From Halomarinibacterium sedimenti (GTDB lineage Bacteria > Bacteroidota > Bacteroidia > Flavobacteriales > Flavobacteriaceae): a stretch of 64,000 nucleotides of DNA. Below the pieces are notes generated by a model. That model worked only from the letters and a program-made list of their open reading frames with translations, was not told where the DNA came from and made no database searches. The translations under genes were made by a program, and so were the position numbers. This document shows positions 52,836 to 62,538 of the stretch, one piece after another; position 1 is the stretch's first letter; each line of letters starts with the position of its first letter. The stretch lies in NCBI RefSeq assembly GCF_019312585.1, contig NZ_JAHWDP010000002.1, positions 434,001 through 498,000 on the forward strand. Direction: 5' to 3'.

Positions 52836-54461
52836 TTGAAAATATTAGATCGGTACATATTGACCACATATTTGAAGACGTTTACGAGCGTCTTCATTAT
52901 TTTAATGTTTATTTTTGTACTACAAACCATCTGGCTATATATTTCAGAATTAGCTGGAAAAGACTTAGAAGTTTGGATTATTCTTAAGTTTCTTTGGTTT
53001 GTTTCTCCAAGATTAGTACCACTGGTATTACCCTTAACCATTCTCGTTACTTCCCTTATGGTATTTGGAAGCTTTGCCGAAAAGTACGAATTCGCGGCTA
53101 TGAAATCCACGGGGATATCATTACAAAGAGCGATGCGAAGTGTCATGGTTTTTATTGGTCTTTTAGCCATTATTGCCTTTTTCTTTGCCAATAATGTAAT
53201 TCCCTATTCCGAATATAAATGGCAAAACCTACGGAGAAACATCGCCCAAGTAAGCCCGTCTATGGCAATTGTGGAGGGACAATTCAGTAGTATTGGTGAT
53301 AATATCAATATTAAAGTTGCCGAAAAAAGTGGAGATAGAGGTCAGTTTTTACGCGATGTGGTCATTCATAAAAAAACCAGTAGTCGTCCTAATGAAAACA
53401 CTACGGTTATTATTGCAACTGAAGGGGAACTAGCCAGTGCCGAAGGAAGCAATACGCTTTCATTAATTCTGAAAGACGGTAATTACTATGAAGATATAGC
53501 CCTTACAAACCGAAGTAAGGAAAGAACCAACAAACCTTTTGCAAAGAGTTATTTTAAAGAATATACGCTTAACATTGACCTTACAGAATTTAACAGTGCA
53601 GATATAGATAAGGAAAACAATTTCAATAACCACAATATGTACAAGGTGAATGAATTGATTCCTGAAATTGATAAAATCTCTGAAGAATACTCAGACAACA
53701 TCAAACTTTTTACGGAAACTATGAACTTTAGGGCTGGAGTTTCTAAGCCCAAAGATTCCCTATCCAGAAAAAAAGAAAAAGATACTACTTACACAGCAGT
53801 TTTGGACGCTTTTGACAAAGCGCAGGGCAGTAAAATACTGGAAACCGCTTTGGATAACACAAGAGGCACTATTCAAACTTTGGAAGGAAAAAAGAAAGAG
53901 TATCAAAATCGCACCAAAGTTCTCAATAAACATGAGATTGCCCTTCATAAAAAATTTGTATTAGGGATTGCTTGTATTATTCTCTTTTTTGTAGGTGCTC
54001 CTTTAGGCGCTATCATCAGAAAAGGAGGCATGGGCTTACCTATGGTAGTGGCTATTATTCTATTTTTAACCTATCACTTCATTGGTATTTTTACCGAAAA
54101 CAGTGCCGAAGATGGTACCATGCATCCTTTCTGGGCGAGTTGGTTAAGCACTTTTATTATGCTTCCCCTTGGGGTCTGGCTTACTTATCGAGCTACCACA
54201 GACCAAGGAGTCTTTGATATGGATGCCTTTTTTCAGCGGTTTAAATTTCTGAAAAGAAAGCAAAAAGAAAGAATAGACCAAGATGAGATCCCAATCATTT
54301 TAACACAACAAGAAAAGGCGCTTGTCCTTTCAAGAAATAATGAGCAATTGAAAGACATTATTAAGAACTATAAGCAGTATAATTATTCTGAAGATGTAAG
54401 AAGGGCGGCTATTAGAGAATTGAAAAACAAAGGTTTTTCAGACGAGGATATCCTTAAATAG
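52836..54461 (+). CDS. LptF/LptG-family LPS-export permease, TTG start
   Basis: 541-aa inner-membrane permease subunit of the lipopolysaccharide ABC exporter. Typical N-terminus KILDRYILTTYLKTF, three helices to about residue 125, a large periplasmic jellyroll (about 135-350, here with a Lys-rich insert at 300-350), three further helices (370-465) and a cytoplasmic tail. The TTG at 52836 is the only start that keeps the conserved first motif. It is likely translated with lolA, 6 bp upstream. Confidence 0.9.
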   Translation: MKILDRYILTTYLKTFTSVFIILMFIFVLQTIWLYISELAGKDLEVWIILKFLWFVSPRLVPLVLPLTILVTSLMVFGSFAEKYEFAAMKSTGISLQRAMRSVMVFIGLLAIIAFFFANNVIPYSEYKWQNLRRNIAQVSPSMAIVEGQFSSIGDNINIKVAEKSGDRGQFLRDVVIHKKTSSRPNENTTVIIATEGELASAEGSNTLSLILKDGNYYEDIALTNRSKERTNKPFAKSYFKEYTLNIDLTEFNSADIDKENNFNNHNMYKVNELIPEIDKISEEYSDNIKLFTETMNFRAGVSKPKDSLSRKKEKDTTYTAVLDAFDKAQGSKILETALDNTRGTIQTLEGKKKEYQNRTKVLNKHEIALHKKFVLGIACIILFFVGAPLGAIIRKGGMGLPMVVAIILFLTYHFIGIFTENSAEDGTMHPFWASWLSTFIMLPLGVWLTYRATTDQGVFDMDAFFQRFKFLKRKQKERIDQDEIPIILTQQEKALVLSRNNEQLKDIIKNYKQYNYSEDVRRAAIRELKNKGFSDEDILK

Positions 54462-54505
54462 AAACTACATCTTCTCAATAGTCAAAATAACTTCCATACT
54501 TTCCG

Positions 54506-54513
54506 TATCTTTG
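54506..54513 (+). promoter_or_regulatory. TATCTTTG box before ribB
   Basis: Exact TAnnTTTG, ending 20 bp before the ribB start at 54534, in the 72-bp gap after lptF. No clear TTG at the -33 position. Confidence 0.5.
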
Positions 54514-54533
54514 CGGTCTAAAACGTTCAAAAA

Positions 54534-55682
54534 ATGATTGCTACACAAAACGGCACCATGATTCAGCTCAATACTATAGAAGAGGCTATCGAAGATATTA
54601 AAAATGGCAAGGTCATTATTGTTGTGGATGACCAAGACCGTGAAAATGAAGGTGACTTTGTGGCTGCAGCCGAGATGGTTTCTCCAGAAATGATTAATTT
54701 TATGGCCAAACACGGTCGTGGACTTATCTGCACGCCGCTTACCGAATCACGCTGTAAAGAATTGCATTTAGAAATGATGGTAGGGAATAATACAGACCCT
54801 ATGGAGACAGCTTTTACGATTTCTGTAGATGCCAAAGGAAATGGTGTTACTACCGGAATTTCGGCTTCAGATAGAGCAAAAACCATAAAAGCACTTATTG
54901 ATTCTAAAACCAAGCCTCACGATTTAAGTCGGCCTGGGCATATTTTTCCACTAAAAGCGAAAGAAGGTGGTGTGTTACGTAGAACGGGGCATACGGAAGC
55001 TGCTATTGATTTTGCTCGTTTAGCAGGGTTAAAACCCGCGGGTGTGATTGTTGAAATAATGAATGAAGACGGAACCATGGCGCGCCTTCCTCAATTGGTG
55101 GAAGTAGCAAAAAAATTCGATTTAAAATTGGTTTCTATTGAAGATTTGGTGGCGTATCGCATGGAGCATGATTCTTTGATTCAGAAAAAGGAAGATTTCA
55201 CTATTGAAACAAAATTTGGACGTTTTCGTTTACGAGCCTATCAGCAAACGACCAATAATCAAATTCATATTGCGTTAACCAAAGGTCAGTGGAAAGAAAA
55301 TGAGCCTGTTCCAGTGAGAGTTAATGCAACTTTAGTAAATCACGATATTTTAGGTACACTCACGAGCAATGCCGAACAACAATTAGATGAAATGTTTCAG
55401 GTAGTTAATACCGAAGGAAAAGGAGCCATAGTTTTTATCGATCAAGAAACGCAAGCCCTTAACTTGTTAAGTCGATTAGCTACCCTAAAAGAAAGTCAAA
55501 TTGAAGGAGAAGTAGTAAAAGCCCCTCGAATTCCAATGGACACAAAGGACTTTGGAATAGGTGCACAAATTCTTCACGATTTAGGCATTCATAAAATAAG
55601 GTTGATTTCCAATAGTCAACAAACCAAGCGAGTGGGAATGATTGGGTATGGCCTTGAAATTACAGAGTATATTAATTACTAA
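54534..55682 (+). CDS. ribB: 3,4-dihydroxy-2-butanone-4-phosphate synthase with a degenerate GTP-cyclohydrolase-II-like domain
   Basis: 382-aa bifunctional-looking riboflavin protein. Residues about 5-210 are an intact RibB domain: DDQDRENEGDF (metal and substrate acidic residues), HGRGLICTP, and RTGHTEAAIDFARLAG. Residues about 210-380 follow GTP cyclohydrolase II (RibA) in outline, ending GYGLEITEYI, but every zinc ligand is missing: the usual C-x(10)-C-x-C stretch reads NHDILGTLTSNAEQQL, and the RQEGRG loop reads DQETQALN. So only the ribulose-5-phosphate step should be active. Such RibB fusions with a dead RibA (called RibBX) are known in other bacteria. A separate RibA should exist elsewhere. 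Confidence 0.9.
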   Translation: MIATQNGTMIQLNTIEEAIEDIKNGKVIIVVDDQDRENEGDFVAAAEMVSPEMINFMAKHGRGLICTPLTESRCKELHLEMMVGNNTDPMETAFTISVDAKGNGVTTGISASDRAKTIKALIDSKTKPHDLSRPGHIFPLKAKEGGVLRRTGHTEAAIDFARLAGLKPAGVIVEIMNEDGTMARLPQLVEVAKKFDLKLVSIEDLVAYRMEHDSLIQKKEDFTIETKFGRFRLRAYQQTTNNQIHIALTKGQWKENEPVPVRVNATLVNHDILGTLTSNAEQQLDEMFQVVNTEGKGAIVFIDQETQALNLLSRLATLKESQIEGEVVKAPRIPMDTKDFGIGAQILHDLGIHKIRLISNSQQTKRVGMIGYGLEITEYINY

Positions 55683-55687
55683 TATCA

Positions 55688-58600
55688 CTATTCTTTTAAT
55701 AATAAAGCCTCTAGTTTTTCTAATCTAGCTTTAAGGGTTTCTATCTCTTTTTGCTGTTCTTTTATAGCGTTTATTAATACAAAATCCATAGCTCCGTAAT
55801 CTACTCCTAAATAGGTTTCTGACTTTGTTCCATCTTCAGACTTGTATTCCCAATCTTTTACCATATAAGGAGCTATTTTCTGCAATTCTTGCGCAATAGT
55901 TCCTACACCTGTATCGGTAGGCATACCCGCTTTACCGTTGTAAGTAAACCAAACGGGATTTATTTTTTCTACTACCGAAAGCCCTTCACTAAAAGGACGA
56001 ACATTTGATTTTAATCTATTATCTGAAGCTACAGTCCAAGTTGAAGAGGTTGGTTTTGCTGCCGAATTTGTTGTTAATTGTAACTGATAGGCTGGCGCAG
56101 CTAAACCAATGCCTATAGGATCTGCAAAATAATTGGCGGTTGCTCCAAATCCCCAACTAAAATAGGTGCCATTATACCATAGTGCTTCATCACCATTTAC
56201 TCTTAAAGCTATTCCAGACCCAATTCCTTCATTTAGGTTTGCAACACCATTAACCGAAAAGGTATAATCTGGCGATGCTGTATTTATCCCGACTCTATTT
56301 GCACTTGCATCCATTCGAAAGGTACCTCCATCCATTTCAACATCGCCATTATTATCAGCTTGTAAATACAATGCTGAATTTGTATTCGTAATTATTTCAT
56401 TTCCATCCAGGCGTAGTGCCCCTCCAATTTCCAAAACACCCGTTCCTACAGTTCCTGAAGCATCTGTAGTCGCGGTTACTTCGGCTCTACCATTTATTCG
56501 CAATAAACTGTTATCAAATTCACCATATATTAATGTATTATTGGCATCTGCATTAGAATTTGAAATGTAAAGTTTATTACTACCTGTTTCATTATAACCT
56601 GCTTCATTCCCTATAAATACATTAAAACTCCCAGTGCTATCATAACCAACATTATATCCTAATGCTGTATTATTATTTCCAGAATTGTTCCGTAAGGCTT
56701 GATTTCCAATGGCAACATTTCTATCATTTAAACTCTGGGATAATGCTTCAAATCCCATAGCAACATTACCAGTACTTAGTTGATTACTTCCCAAAGCTCC
56801 AAATCCAATAGCAACATTTGAATGCCCAGAAATGTTGGAAAATAAGGCTTCACTACCAATGGCAACATTGCCTATACCCCCTTCATTTGCACTCATTGCA
56901 TAACTACCAAAAGCTGTATTACTAAATCCTGAATTCGTGCTATTCATAGCCCAAGATCCTACTGCTGTGTTTTGGTAACCATCGGTGTTTGAAGTAAGCG
57001 CATTATATCCTATAGCCGTATTTCCTGAACTTGTTGTATTTGATATGAGGCTTCCCGTTCCAACAGCTACATTTTGAATCCCATTAGTGTTATTTCTAAG
57101 GGCATAAGATCCCACTGCCGTATTTTCAGAAGCTTGATTTGAATAAAGGGCTTCATATCCTACCGCAGTATTTTCAGTACCTGATAAATTCGAGTAAAGT
57201 GAATTAAACCCTAATGAAGCATTAAAGGACCCGGTTGTATTACCATACATAGCGTAACTACCTGAAGCTGTATTTCTTTGACCCGAAGTATTTGAATACA
57301 AACTATTTGCACCTAAACCAGAATTGTCATAGCCACTAATATTATTCCGTAAAGACCCATAGCCTAAACCAGAATTCCCTAACCCTATGGTATTAAAATA
57401 GAGTGAAAAGGCTCCAACGGAAACATTTGAATGACCAACAGTATTACTAAACAAACTGTTAGTTCCTATGGCTACATTATTACTCCCAGAAGTATTACTC
57501 CTAAGGCTAGCATATCCTAAAGCAGAGTTACGGTCACCTGCACTATTAAACTGCATAGAAAGCCTTCCATAACTACTATTGTATGACCCTGTAGTGTTAG
57601 CCCTAAGGGCATAAGATCCCATGGCAGTATTATCAGTACCCGTTGTATTTGAATACATAGAATTATATCCAACCGCAACATTTTCAGTACCCGTTGTATT
57701 TAGATACATTGCTCGACTACCTATAGCAGTATTATTGTTTGCTGTGTTATTAAATAATACATCAAAACCGACTCCTGTATTGTTGTTCGCAACAACACTA
57801 TTTCTTAGTGCACTATTACCAATACCAACATTACTTTGCCCTGTTGTATTTTCTAACATTGAGAAAGCCCCAATACTTACATTATCATATCCAGTAGTAT
57901 TATAAAATAATGAATAGATTCCAAACGAAGAATTATGAACACCTGTTGTGTTACTCCTAGAAGCGTTATGTCCAACTGCCGTATTGTTATTTGCCGTGTT
58001 GGACAACAATGCTCCATTTCCAACGGCAACATTGTTGTTGCCCACACTATTTAAAATTAAACTTGCAGACCCAACTGCCACATTATCATTCCCTGTGGTA
58101 TTATCTCTTAAACTAGCATATCCCAAGGCGGTATTACTCGCACCTGTTGTATTTTGCTGCATCGAAAACCTTCCAAAGCCGCTGTTATAATAACCCGTAG
58201 TGTTACTTCTTAAAGCGTAAGAACCAACTGCAGTATTTTCATTCCCAGTTGTGTTTAAATACATAGTGTCATATCCTACTGCGACATTATCATTACCCGT
58301 TGTATTTGAATACAGCGTATGAAACCCTATTCCTATATTGGCACTTCCAGTAGTATTATACATGGATTCAAAACCAATAGCAACATTTGAAAACCCTGTA
58401 GTAAGTGAAAGCAAGGAATTCCTTCCTATACCTACATTATACGCTCCGGTAGTATTTGAAAAAAGACTACTTCTGCCGATGGCTACATTAGATATCCCTG
58501 TGGTGTTATTATACAGGGTGGTTCTACCCAATGCAGTATTTGAATCCCCTGTTGTGTTTGCCGTCATACTTGAATAACCCAAAGCGGTATTACCAGAACC

Positions 58601-59155
58601 TGTAGTACTATTTACTAAGGAATTGCTTCCCAATGAGGTATTTTCTACTCCGGTAGTATTTGCCCTTTGACTAGAATATCCTATAGCGGTGTTGTTTCCA
58701 CCAGTGGTATTCGCTTCAAGGGACTGATAACCAATACCAACATTCGCATTATTTGTACCATCATCATTACTTCCCGCATCTATTCCTAAAAAAATAGAAG
58801 ATCCATCATTAGTTCCATCATTATCAGATTTTCCATCTTCCAGTTCATCTATTTTCTTAACTCCTGTGGCCGTTTGCCAAGCACCTAATGCATTATCCCA
58901 ATAATAAAATCCTTTTGAAGGTGTTCCGTTACCTGTAACAAAGACCATCATTCCGTCTTGTGCTACTGTAGGTAGGGTAACAGGGAAATCATCAATCCTT
59001 GGGATTAAGATTCCATCATCATTATTGGGAGTGGCTACATTACTCGCTGTAATTTCAAGAGTGGCATTAGGGTTGGTATTGTTAATACCCACTTGGGCGA
59101 ATAGGTTAAGGGACAAAAAAAGAAAAACTACGATAAGGAATATACTATTTTTCAT
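55688..59155 (-). CDS. Large secreted protein with 17-residue YadA-like repeats and S74 chaperone domain
   Basis: 1155-aa secreted protein. Signal peptide ending LFAQ, then VGINNTNPNATLEI, DDGILIPRI and FYYWDNALGAWQ, the N-terminal module of the family. Residues 149 to about 860 are some 42 units of 17 residues, consensus NTTGxxNxAxGxxSLxS, predicted to form a trimeric left-handed beta-roll like YadA heads. A YISNSNADAN/LIYGEFDN block follows, then an S74 domain starting at S1044-D1045 (ASDNRLKSN) with VGTIAQELQKIAP, and a coiled coil. Likely a long cell-surface fibre; function unknown, adhesion plausible. Confidence 0.87.
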   Translation of the reverse strand: MKNSIFLIVVFLFLSLNLFAQVGINNTNPNATLEITASNVATPNNDDGILIPRIDDFPVTLPTVAQDGMMVFVTGNGTPSKGFYYWDNALGAWQTATGVKKIDELEDGKSDNDGTNDGSSIFLGIDAGSNDDGTNNANVGIGYQSLEANTTGGNNTAIGYSSQRANTTGVENTSLGSNSLVNSTTGSGNTALGYSSMTANTTGDSNTALGRTTLYNNTTGISNVAIGRSSLFSNTTGAYNVGIGRNSLLSLTTGFSNVAIGFESMYNTTGSANIGIGFHTLYSNTTGNDNVAVGYDTMYLNTTGNENTAVGSYALRSNTTGYYNSGFGRFSMQQNTTGASNTALGYASLRDNTTGNDNVAVGSASLILNSVGNNNVAVGNGALLSNTANNNTAVGHNASRSNTTGVHNSSFGIYSLFYNTTGYDNVSIGAFSMLENTTGQSNVGIGNSALRNSVVANNNTGVGFDVLFNNTANNNTAIGSRAMYLNTTGTENVAVGYNSMYSNTTGTDNTAMGSYALRANTTGSYNSSYGRLSMQFNSAGDRNSALGYASLRSNTSGSNNVAIGTNSLFSNTVGHSNVSVGAFSLYFNTIGLGNSGLGYGSLRNNISGYDNSGLGANSLYSNTSGQRNTASGSYAMYGNTTGSFNASLGFNSLYSNLSGTENTAVGYEALYSNQASENTAVGSYALRNNTNGIQNVAVGTGSLISNTTSSGNTAIGYNALTSNTDGYQNTAVGSWAMNSTNSGFSNTAFGSYAMSANEGGIGNVAIGSEALFSNISGHSNVAIGFGALGSNQLSTGNVAMGFEALSQSLNDRNVAIGNQALRNNSGNNNTALGYNVGYDSTGSFNVFIGNEAGYNETGSNKLYISNSNADANNTLIYGEFDNSLLRINGRAEVTATTDASGTVGTGVLEIGGALRLDGNEIITNTNSALYLQADNNGDVEMDGGTFRMDASANRVGINTASPDYTFSVNGVANLNEGIGSGIALRVNGDEALWYNGTYFSWGFGATANYFADPIGIGLAAPAYQLQLTTNSAAKPTSSTWTVASDNRLKSNVRPFSEGLSVVEKINPVWFTYNGKAGMPTDTGVGTIAQELQKIAPYMVKDWEYKSEDGTKSETYLGVDYGAMDFVLINAIKEQQKEIETLKARLEKLEALLLKE
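56576..58711 (-). repeat. Tandem 17-codon (51-nt) repeat array, about 42 units
   Basis: Coding repeat, consensus NTTGxxNxAxGxxSLxS. There is a higher-order period of 12 units: units 9-12 (NVAVGYDTMYL, NTAVGSYALRS, NSGFGRFSMQQ, NTALGYASLRD) correspond to units 21-24 (NVAVGYNSMYS, NTAMGSYALRA, NSSYGRLSMQF, NSALGYASLRS), pointing to a block duplication of about 600 nt. Confidence 0.85.
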
Positions 59156-59252
59156 AACGTTTTTGTTGAATTATTTTTTATTAAAATAGGTGGATTTAAT
59201 CACCTTGTTTTTATGCACTATTTTTAAATTATAACTCCCCTTTTCTAAATGA

Positions 59253-59268
59253 TTTACATTAATGTAAA
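59253..59268. promoter_or_regulatory. Palindrome TTTACATTAATGTAAA
   Basis: Perfect 16-bp inverted repeat, extended by partly symmetrical ATGA/TCAT flanks, about 100 bp before the 1155-aa protein start. A candidate operator; AT-rich, so moderate weight. Confidence 0.4.
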
Positions 59269-59415
59269 TATCATTCGACTTAAATCTATCAAGGGATCCT
59301 TCATATTTTTTATTCATAAATCACTATGGATATTTCTATGAAATTTCAAAAAAAAAGAATCTTATTCTTTCTTTTGAATAAAGCTAATTTTAAATAAGAG
59401 AAAGGAGTAATAGGG

Positions 59416-59446
59416 ATGTAACAGATGTTGCCACAAATGTAACATG
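59416..59446. promoter_or_regulatory. Direct repeat ATGTAACA spaced 21 bp
   Basis: ATGTAACAGATG at 59416 and ATGTAACATG at 59437, two helical turns apart, as AraC-type regulators often use. It is 37 bp downstream of the gene for an AraC-domain hybrid sensor. Confidence 0.35.
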
Positions 59447-59482
59447 TGTGTATTTATAGGCAATTAGAAGAGAAATTGTAAA

Positions 59483-62449
59483 CTATTGCTGTGAATATTC
59501 TGAAGGCAAACAACCAAAAGCCTCTTTAAAACATTTGGTAAAATAAGAGGGTTCATTAAACCCAACACTGTATGCAACTTCCGAAACATTGGCATCACTC
59601 CGTTTCAATAAGTCGGCTGCTAATTTTAATCGTTGTGAACGAATAAATTCGGTAGCAGAAAGTCCCGTTAATGCTTTTAACTTACGGTGCAATTGCATAC
59701 GGCTCATCCCAACTGCAGTGCTAAATTCTTCAATAGAAAAGGAAGAGTCGGTAAGTTTATTATCGAGCACATTAGAAATTTTTTCAATAAACTTTTCGTC
59801 AAATTTTGTAATACTAATATCCTTAGGCTTTAGCACCACCTCTTGGCTATACCTATCTCGAAGTTTTTTTCTGGAATCGACCAAGTTTTTAACTCTGGTC
59901 TTCAATAGTTTTATTTTAAAGGGTTTTAAAACATAATCATCGGCTCCTATATCCAATCCCTCATATTGTGCTTGTTCTTCCACTTTTGCCGTTAGCAAAA
60001 TAATAGGAATATGGCTTGTACGTTCGTCTTGCTTTAAAGTCGAGGTCAATTCAAAGCCATTTAGTTTTGGCATCATGACATCCGAGATAATAATATCCGG
60101 AACTAAAGTTTGTGCCAATTCAACACCCATAGCACCATCTTCGGCTTCTATTACTCGATACTCATTTTCAAAAGCCGATTTCACAAAAGACCTAATATCT
60201 TTATGGTCTTCAACTATTAGAAGTATGGGCGAGTCTTCATTAATTTCTGAAATACCTTGCTCTTTCCATTGCATTGTTTCTGTTGTTGAAACTTTTGAAT
60301 CTGAAACCATTTTATAAGCTTCATTAATCAACTCGTCTTCAGCAAATTGATTCTTATTCACTGGAAGCTGCACGGTAAATAACACGGTATTGTTTTCCGT
60401 GTTTTGTGCGGTAATGGTTCCTCTATAAAGCATCACTAATTCTTTCACTAAGGCAAGTCCAATACCTACTCCTTCTGCACTAGTGTCTGATTGATAAAAG
60501 CGATTAAAAATATCTTCTACAGTAGCGGTTCCAGAAATTTTACCATCATTTTCTATTTGTATTTCTACTAGCTCATCTTTTTGGGTCGCTCTGAAGCATA
60601 CCGAACCTTGTGGACGAACATATTTAAATGCATTAAAAAGCAAATTTGTTACTATTTTTTCAATAGTATCAGCATCAAACCAAGCTTGTTCAATTTCTTC
60701 AATTTCAACTAGATAGTTTATTTCTTTTTGCTCAGCTTGATAATTAAAAGAAGCTGTTAATGCCTTAAAAAGCAAACTTATATTACCTTCCTTTACTTGT
60801 AATTTAAGGTTTCCTGACTCCAACTTTGAAAGATCTAGCAACTGATTTACTAAATCCAAAAGCCGATTTGAATTTCGTTGCACCATTTCAAAATCCTTTC
60901 GATCCTCTTGCTTAAGTTTTGGGTTTTCAAGCTGTTTTTCAATCGGGCCCGAAATAAGCGTCAACGGGGTTCTAAACTCGTGCGAAATATTCGCAAAAAA
61001 GTTAGATTTTAAGGCATCCAACTCCTTTAATTTTTGGTTTGTTTTCTGTCTATTTCTATATAAATAGAAAAAGAAAATTCCGGCAATTGTAGTAATTCCT
61101 AAACCTGCCAATAAAAGGTTACGTTGGTTTTCTTTTTGCCTGGTAGTTACTTCATTTTGGGCAGTTAAAAGCGCGATTTCCTGTTCTTTTTTTTCATTTT
61201 GAAATCGAGCTTCAATTTCTTTAACCTTATTTAAATTCTTTCTACTCTGTAAACTATCTTTTGCTACTTTATGCTCAAGGGCATACCTATAAGCGTTTTC
61301 AAAATCGTTTAATTTTTCTGAACTTTTATATAGAATACCCAATGATTCCTCTATATCATAAAGTGATTCCATTTCCTTTGCTAGATTATAACCTTCCATT
61401 GCAAAATCATAGCTTTTTTGATATTCTTTGAGCTCAAATAGAATTTTTGCTTTACTAATTGTTCCAATTAGGATACCAAAAGCATCTTTGTTTGATTTTC
61501 TTATATCTAAAGATATATTGGCTTGTTCGAGAGCCTCTGAAAGTTGATTAGCTTCCAAGTAAGTTTCACTTAATCCTTGCCGAAATCCAGCTTCTTTTAT
61601 CGGAAAATTATTCTCCTTATAAAAAGCAATGCAATCTTTTAGTATAGAAATGGATTTGGGATAATTTTTTTTAGTTTTCTCTAAGGATGCCAAGGCTCCC
61701 ATTATTCCAATTTCTTGGTATTTATTATTATGATTTTTAAATACCTCTAGAGCTCTTATTTGATACTCTTCGGCTTTGCCATAATTACCTAATTCTTTAT
61801 ATACATCACCAATTAATGAAAAGTTAAATCCTTGGTCTTCACCTTTATAATCATTAGCCCTATAAATACTATCTGCCTTTAATAAGTATATAAGTGCTTT
61901 ACTTGCTTCAGAAAAACTTTTAAGGTAATTTTCCGCCATGAGTGTATAGGAGTAGGCACTTTCAACCCAAATATCATGCTTATTTGCAACCTCTATGGAT
62001 TTTTGAAAATAATTAATTCCTTCATTAAAACTTCCTAATCTTGAGTGTTCTTCACCCAGTCTAGAATAAGTAATACTAATGAACTTTGGATTAGAAAGTT
62101 TCTCCGCAGCTTCAAGCGATTCAAATAAATTTTCAGAAATAAAGTCTAATGCGTTTTCATTTTCTTTAGTGTACAAATTAAAATAAGCTGCTTTTAATTT
62201 ATAATAGTAGTAATATCCTAAATTTGATAGTTTCTTATCTGAATAGTCCTTCAACTCACTCATATAATAAAGACAACTATCTTTATTACTACGTTTAAAG
62301 TGTTTTATTAATTCATAATACGTTTTAGAAACAACAGTGTCGTTGGCCTTTTTTGTAGAAATTATTTTTTTTAAGGAATCAATTGCAATTTGGTTTTGTC
62401 CAAAAGAAATGGAGCAGAATAACAAAATAATGAGCGAAAACTTATGCAT
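59483..62449 (-). CDS. Hybrid two-component sensor: TPR sensor, histidine kinase, receiver, AraC HTH
   Basis: 988-aa single-chain two-component system. Signal peptide 1-17; periplasmic TPR-type helical repeats about 40-400; coiled coil; membrane helix 445-464; HisKA with H490 in ANISHEFRTPL; HATPase_c with N-box TNLLFNAFKY (602-606) and GVGIGLALVKE; receiver domain (741-860) with phosphoacceptor D790 in IISDVMMPK; C-terminal AraC-type HTH (about 890-988). Unlike classical polysaccharide HTCS proteins, the sensor is TPR rather than a beta-propeller, and no susC/susD genes are nearby. The gene immediately downstream, encoding the 1155-aa fibre, is a possible target. Confidence 0.93.
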   Translation of the reverse strand: MHKFSLIILLFCSISFGQNQIAIDSLKKIISTKKANDTVVSKTYYELIKHFKRSNKDSCLYYMSELKDYSDKKLSNLGYYYYYKLKAAYFNLYTKENENALDFISENLFESLEAAEKLSNPKFISITYSRLGEEHSRLGSFNEGINYFQKSIEVANKHDIWVESAYSYTLMAENYLKSFSEASKALIYLLKADSIYRANDYKGEDQGFNFSLIGDVYKELGNYGKAEEYQIRALEVFKNHNNKYQEIGIMGALASLEKTKKNYPKSISILKDCIAFYKENNFPIKEAGFRQGLSETYLEANQLSEALEQANISLDIRKSNKDAFGILIGTISKAKILFELKEYQKSYDFAMEGYNLAKEMESLYDIEESLGILYKSSEKLNDFENAYRYALEHKVAKDSLQSRKNLNKVKEIEARFQNEKKEQEIALLTAQNEVTTRQKENQRNLLLAGLGITTIAGIFFFYLYRNRQKTNQKLKELDALKSNFFANISHEFRTPLTLISGPIEKQLENPKLKQEDRKDFEMVQRNSNRLLDLVNQLLDLSKLESGNLKLQVKEGNISLLFKALTASFNYQAEQKEINYLVEIEEIEQAWFDADTIEKIVTNLLFNAFKYVRPQGSVCFRATQKDELVEIQIENDGKISGTATVEDIFNRFYQSDTSAEGVGIGLALVKELVMLYRGTITAQNTENNTVLFTVQLPVNKNQFAEDELINEAYKMVSDSKVSTTETMQWKEQGISEINEDSPILLIVEDHKDIRSFVKSAFENEYRVIEAEDGAMGVELAQTLVPDIIISDVMMPKLNGFELTSTLKQDERTSHIPIILLTAKVEEQAQYEGLDIGADDYVLKPFKIKLLKTRVKNLVDSRKKLRDRYSQEVVLKPKDISITKFDEKFIEKISNVLDNKLTDSSFSIEEFSTAVGMSRMQLHRKLKALTGLSATEFIRSQRLKLAADLLKRSDANVSEVAYSVGFNEPSYFTKCFKEAFGCLPSEYSQQ

Positions 62450-62538
62450 TTTGTAGATTAGGTAAACCTAAAATACATAATTTAAAGCATATTTGCTATG
62501 CATGTAAGTCAATATGAAAAAGTAAATTGATTTATTGG

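Larger units (their letters stand above)
59156..59482. other. Intergenic region upstream of the 1155-aa surface-protein gene
   Basis: 327 bp between two minus-strand genes. It holds a 16-bp palindrome at 59253-59268 and a direct repeat ATGTAACA-G/T at 59416 and 59437. I see no exact TAnnTTTG box on the minus strand and no terminator for the upstream sensor gene. Confidence 0.5.

Noticed and set aside
56576-58711. Regular 51-nt spaced repeats resembling a CRISPR array or minisatellite
   Set aside because: The period is in frame with a single 1155-codon gene, and the conserved positions are codons for a structural repeat, with no spacers of unrelated sequence and no cas genes.
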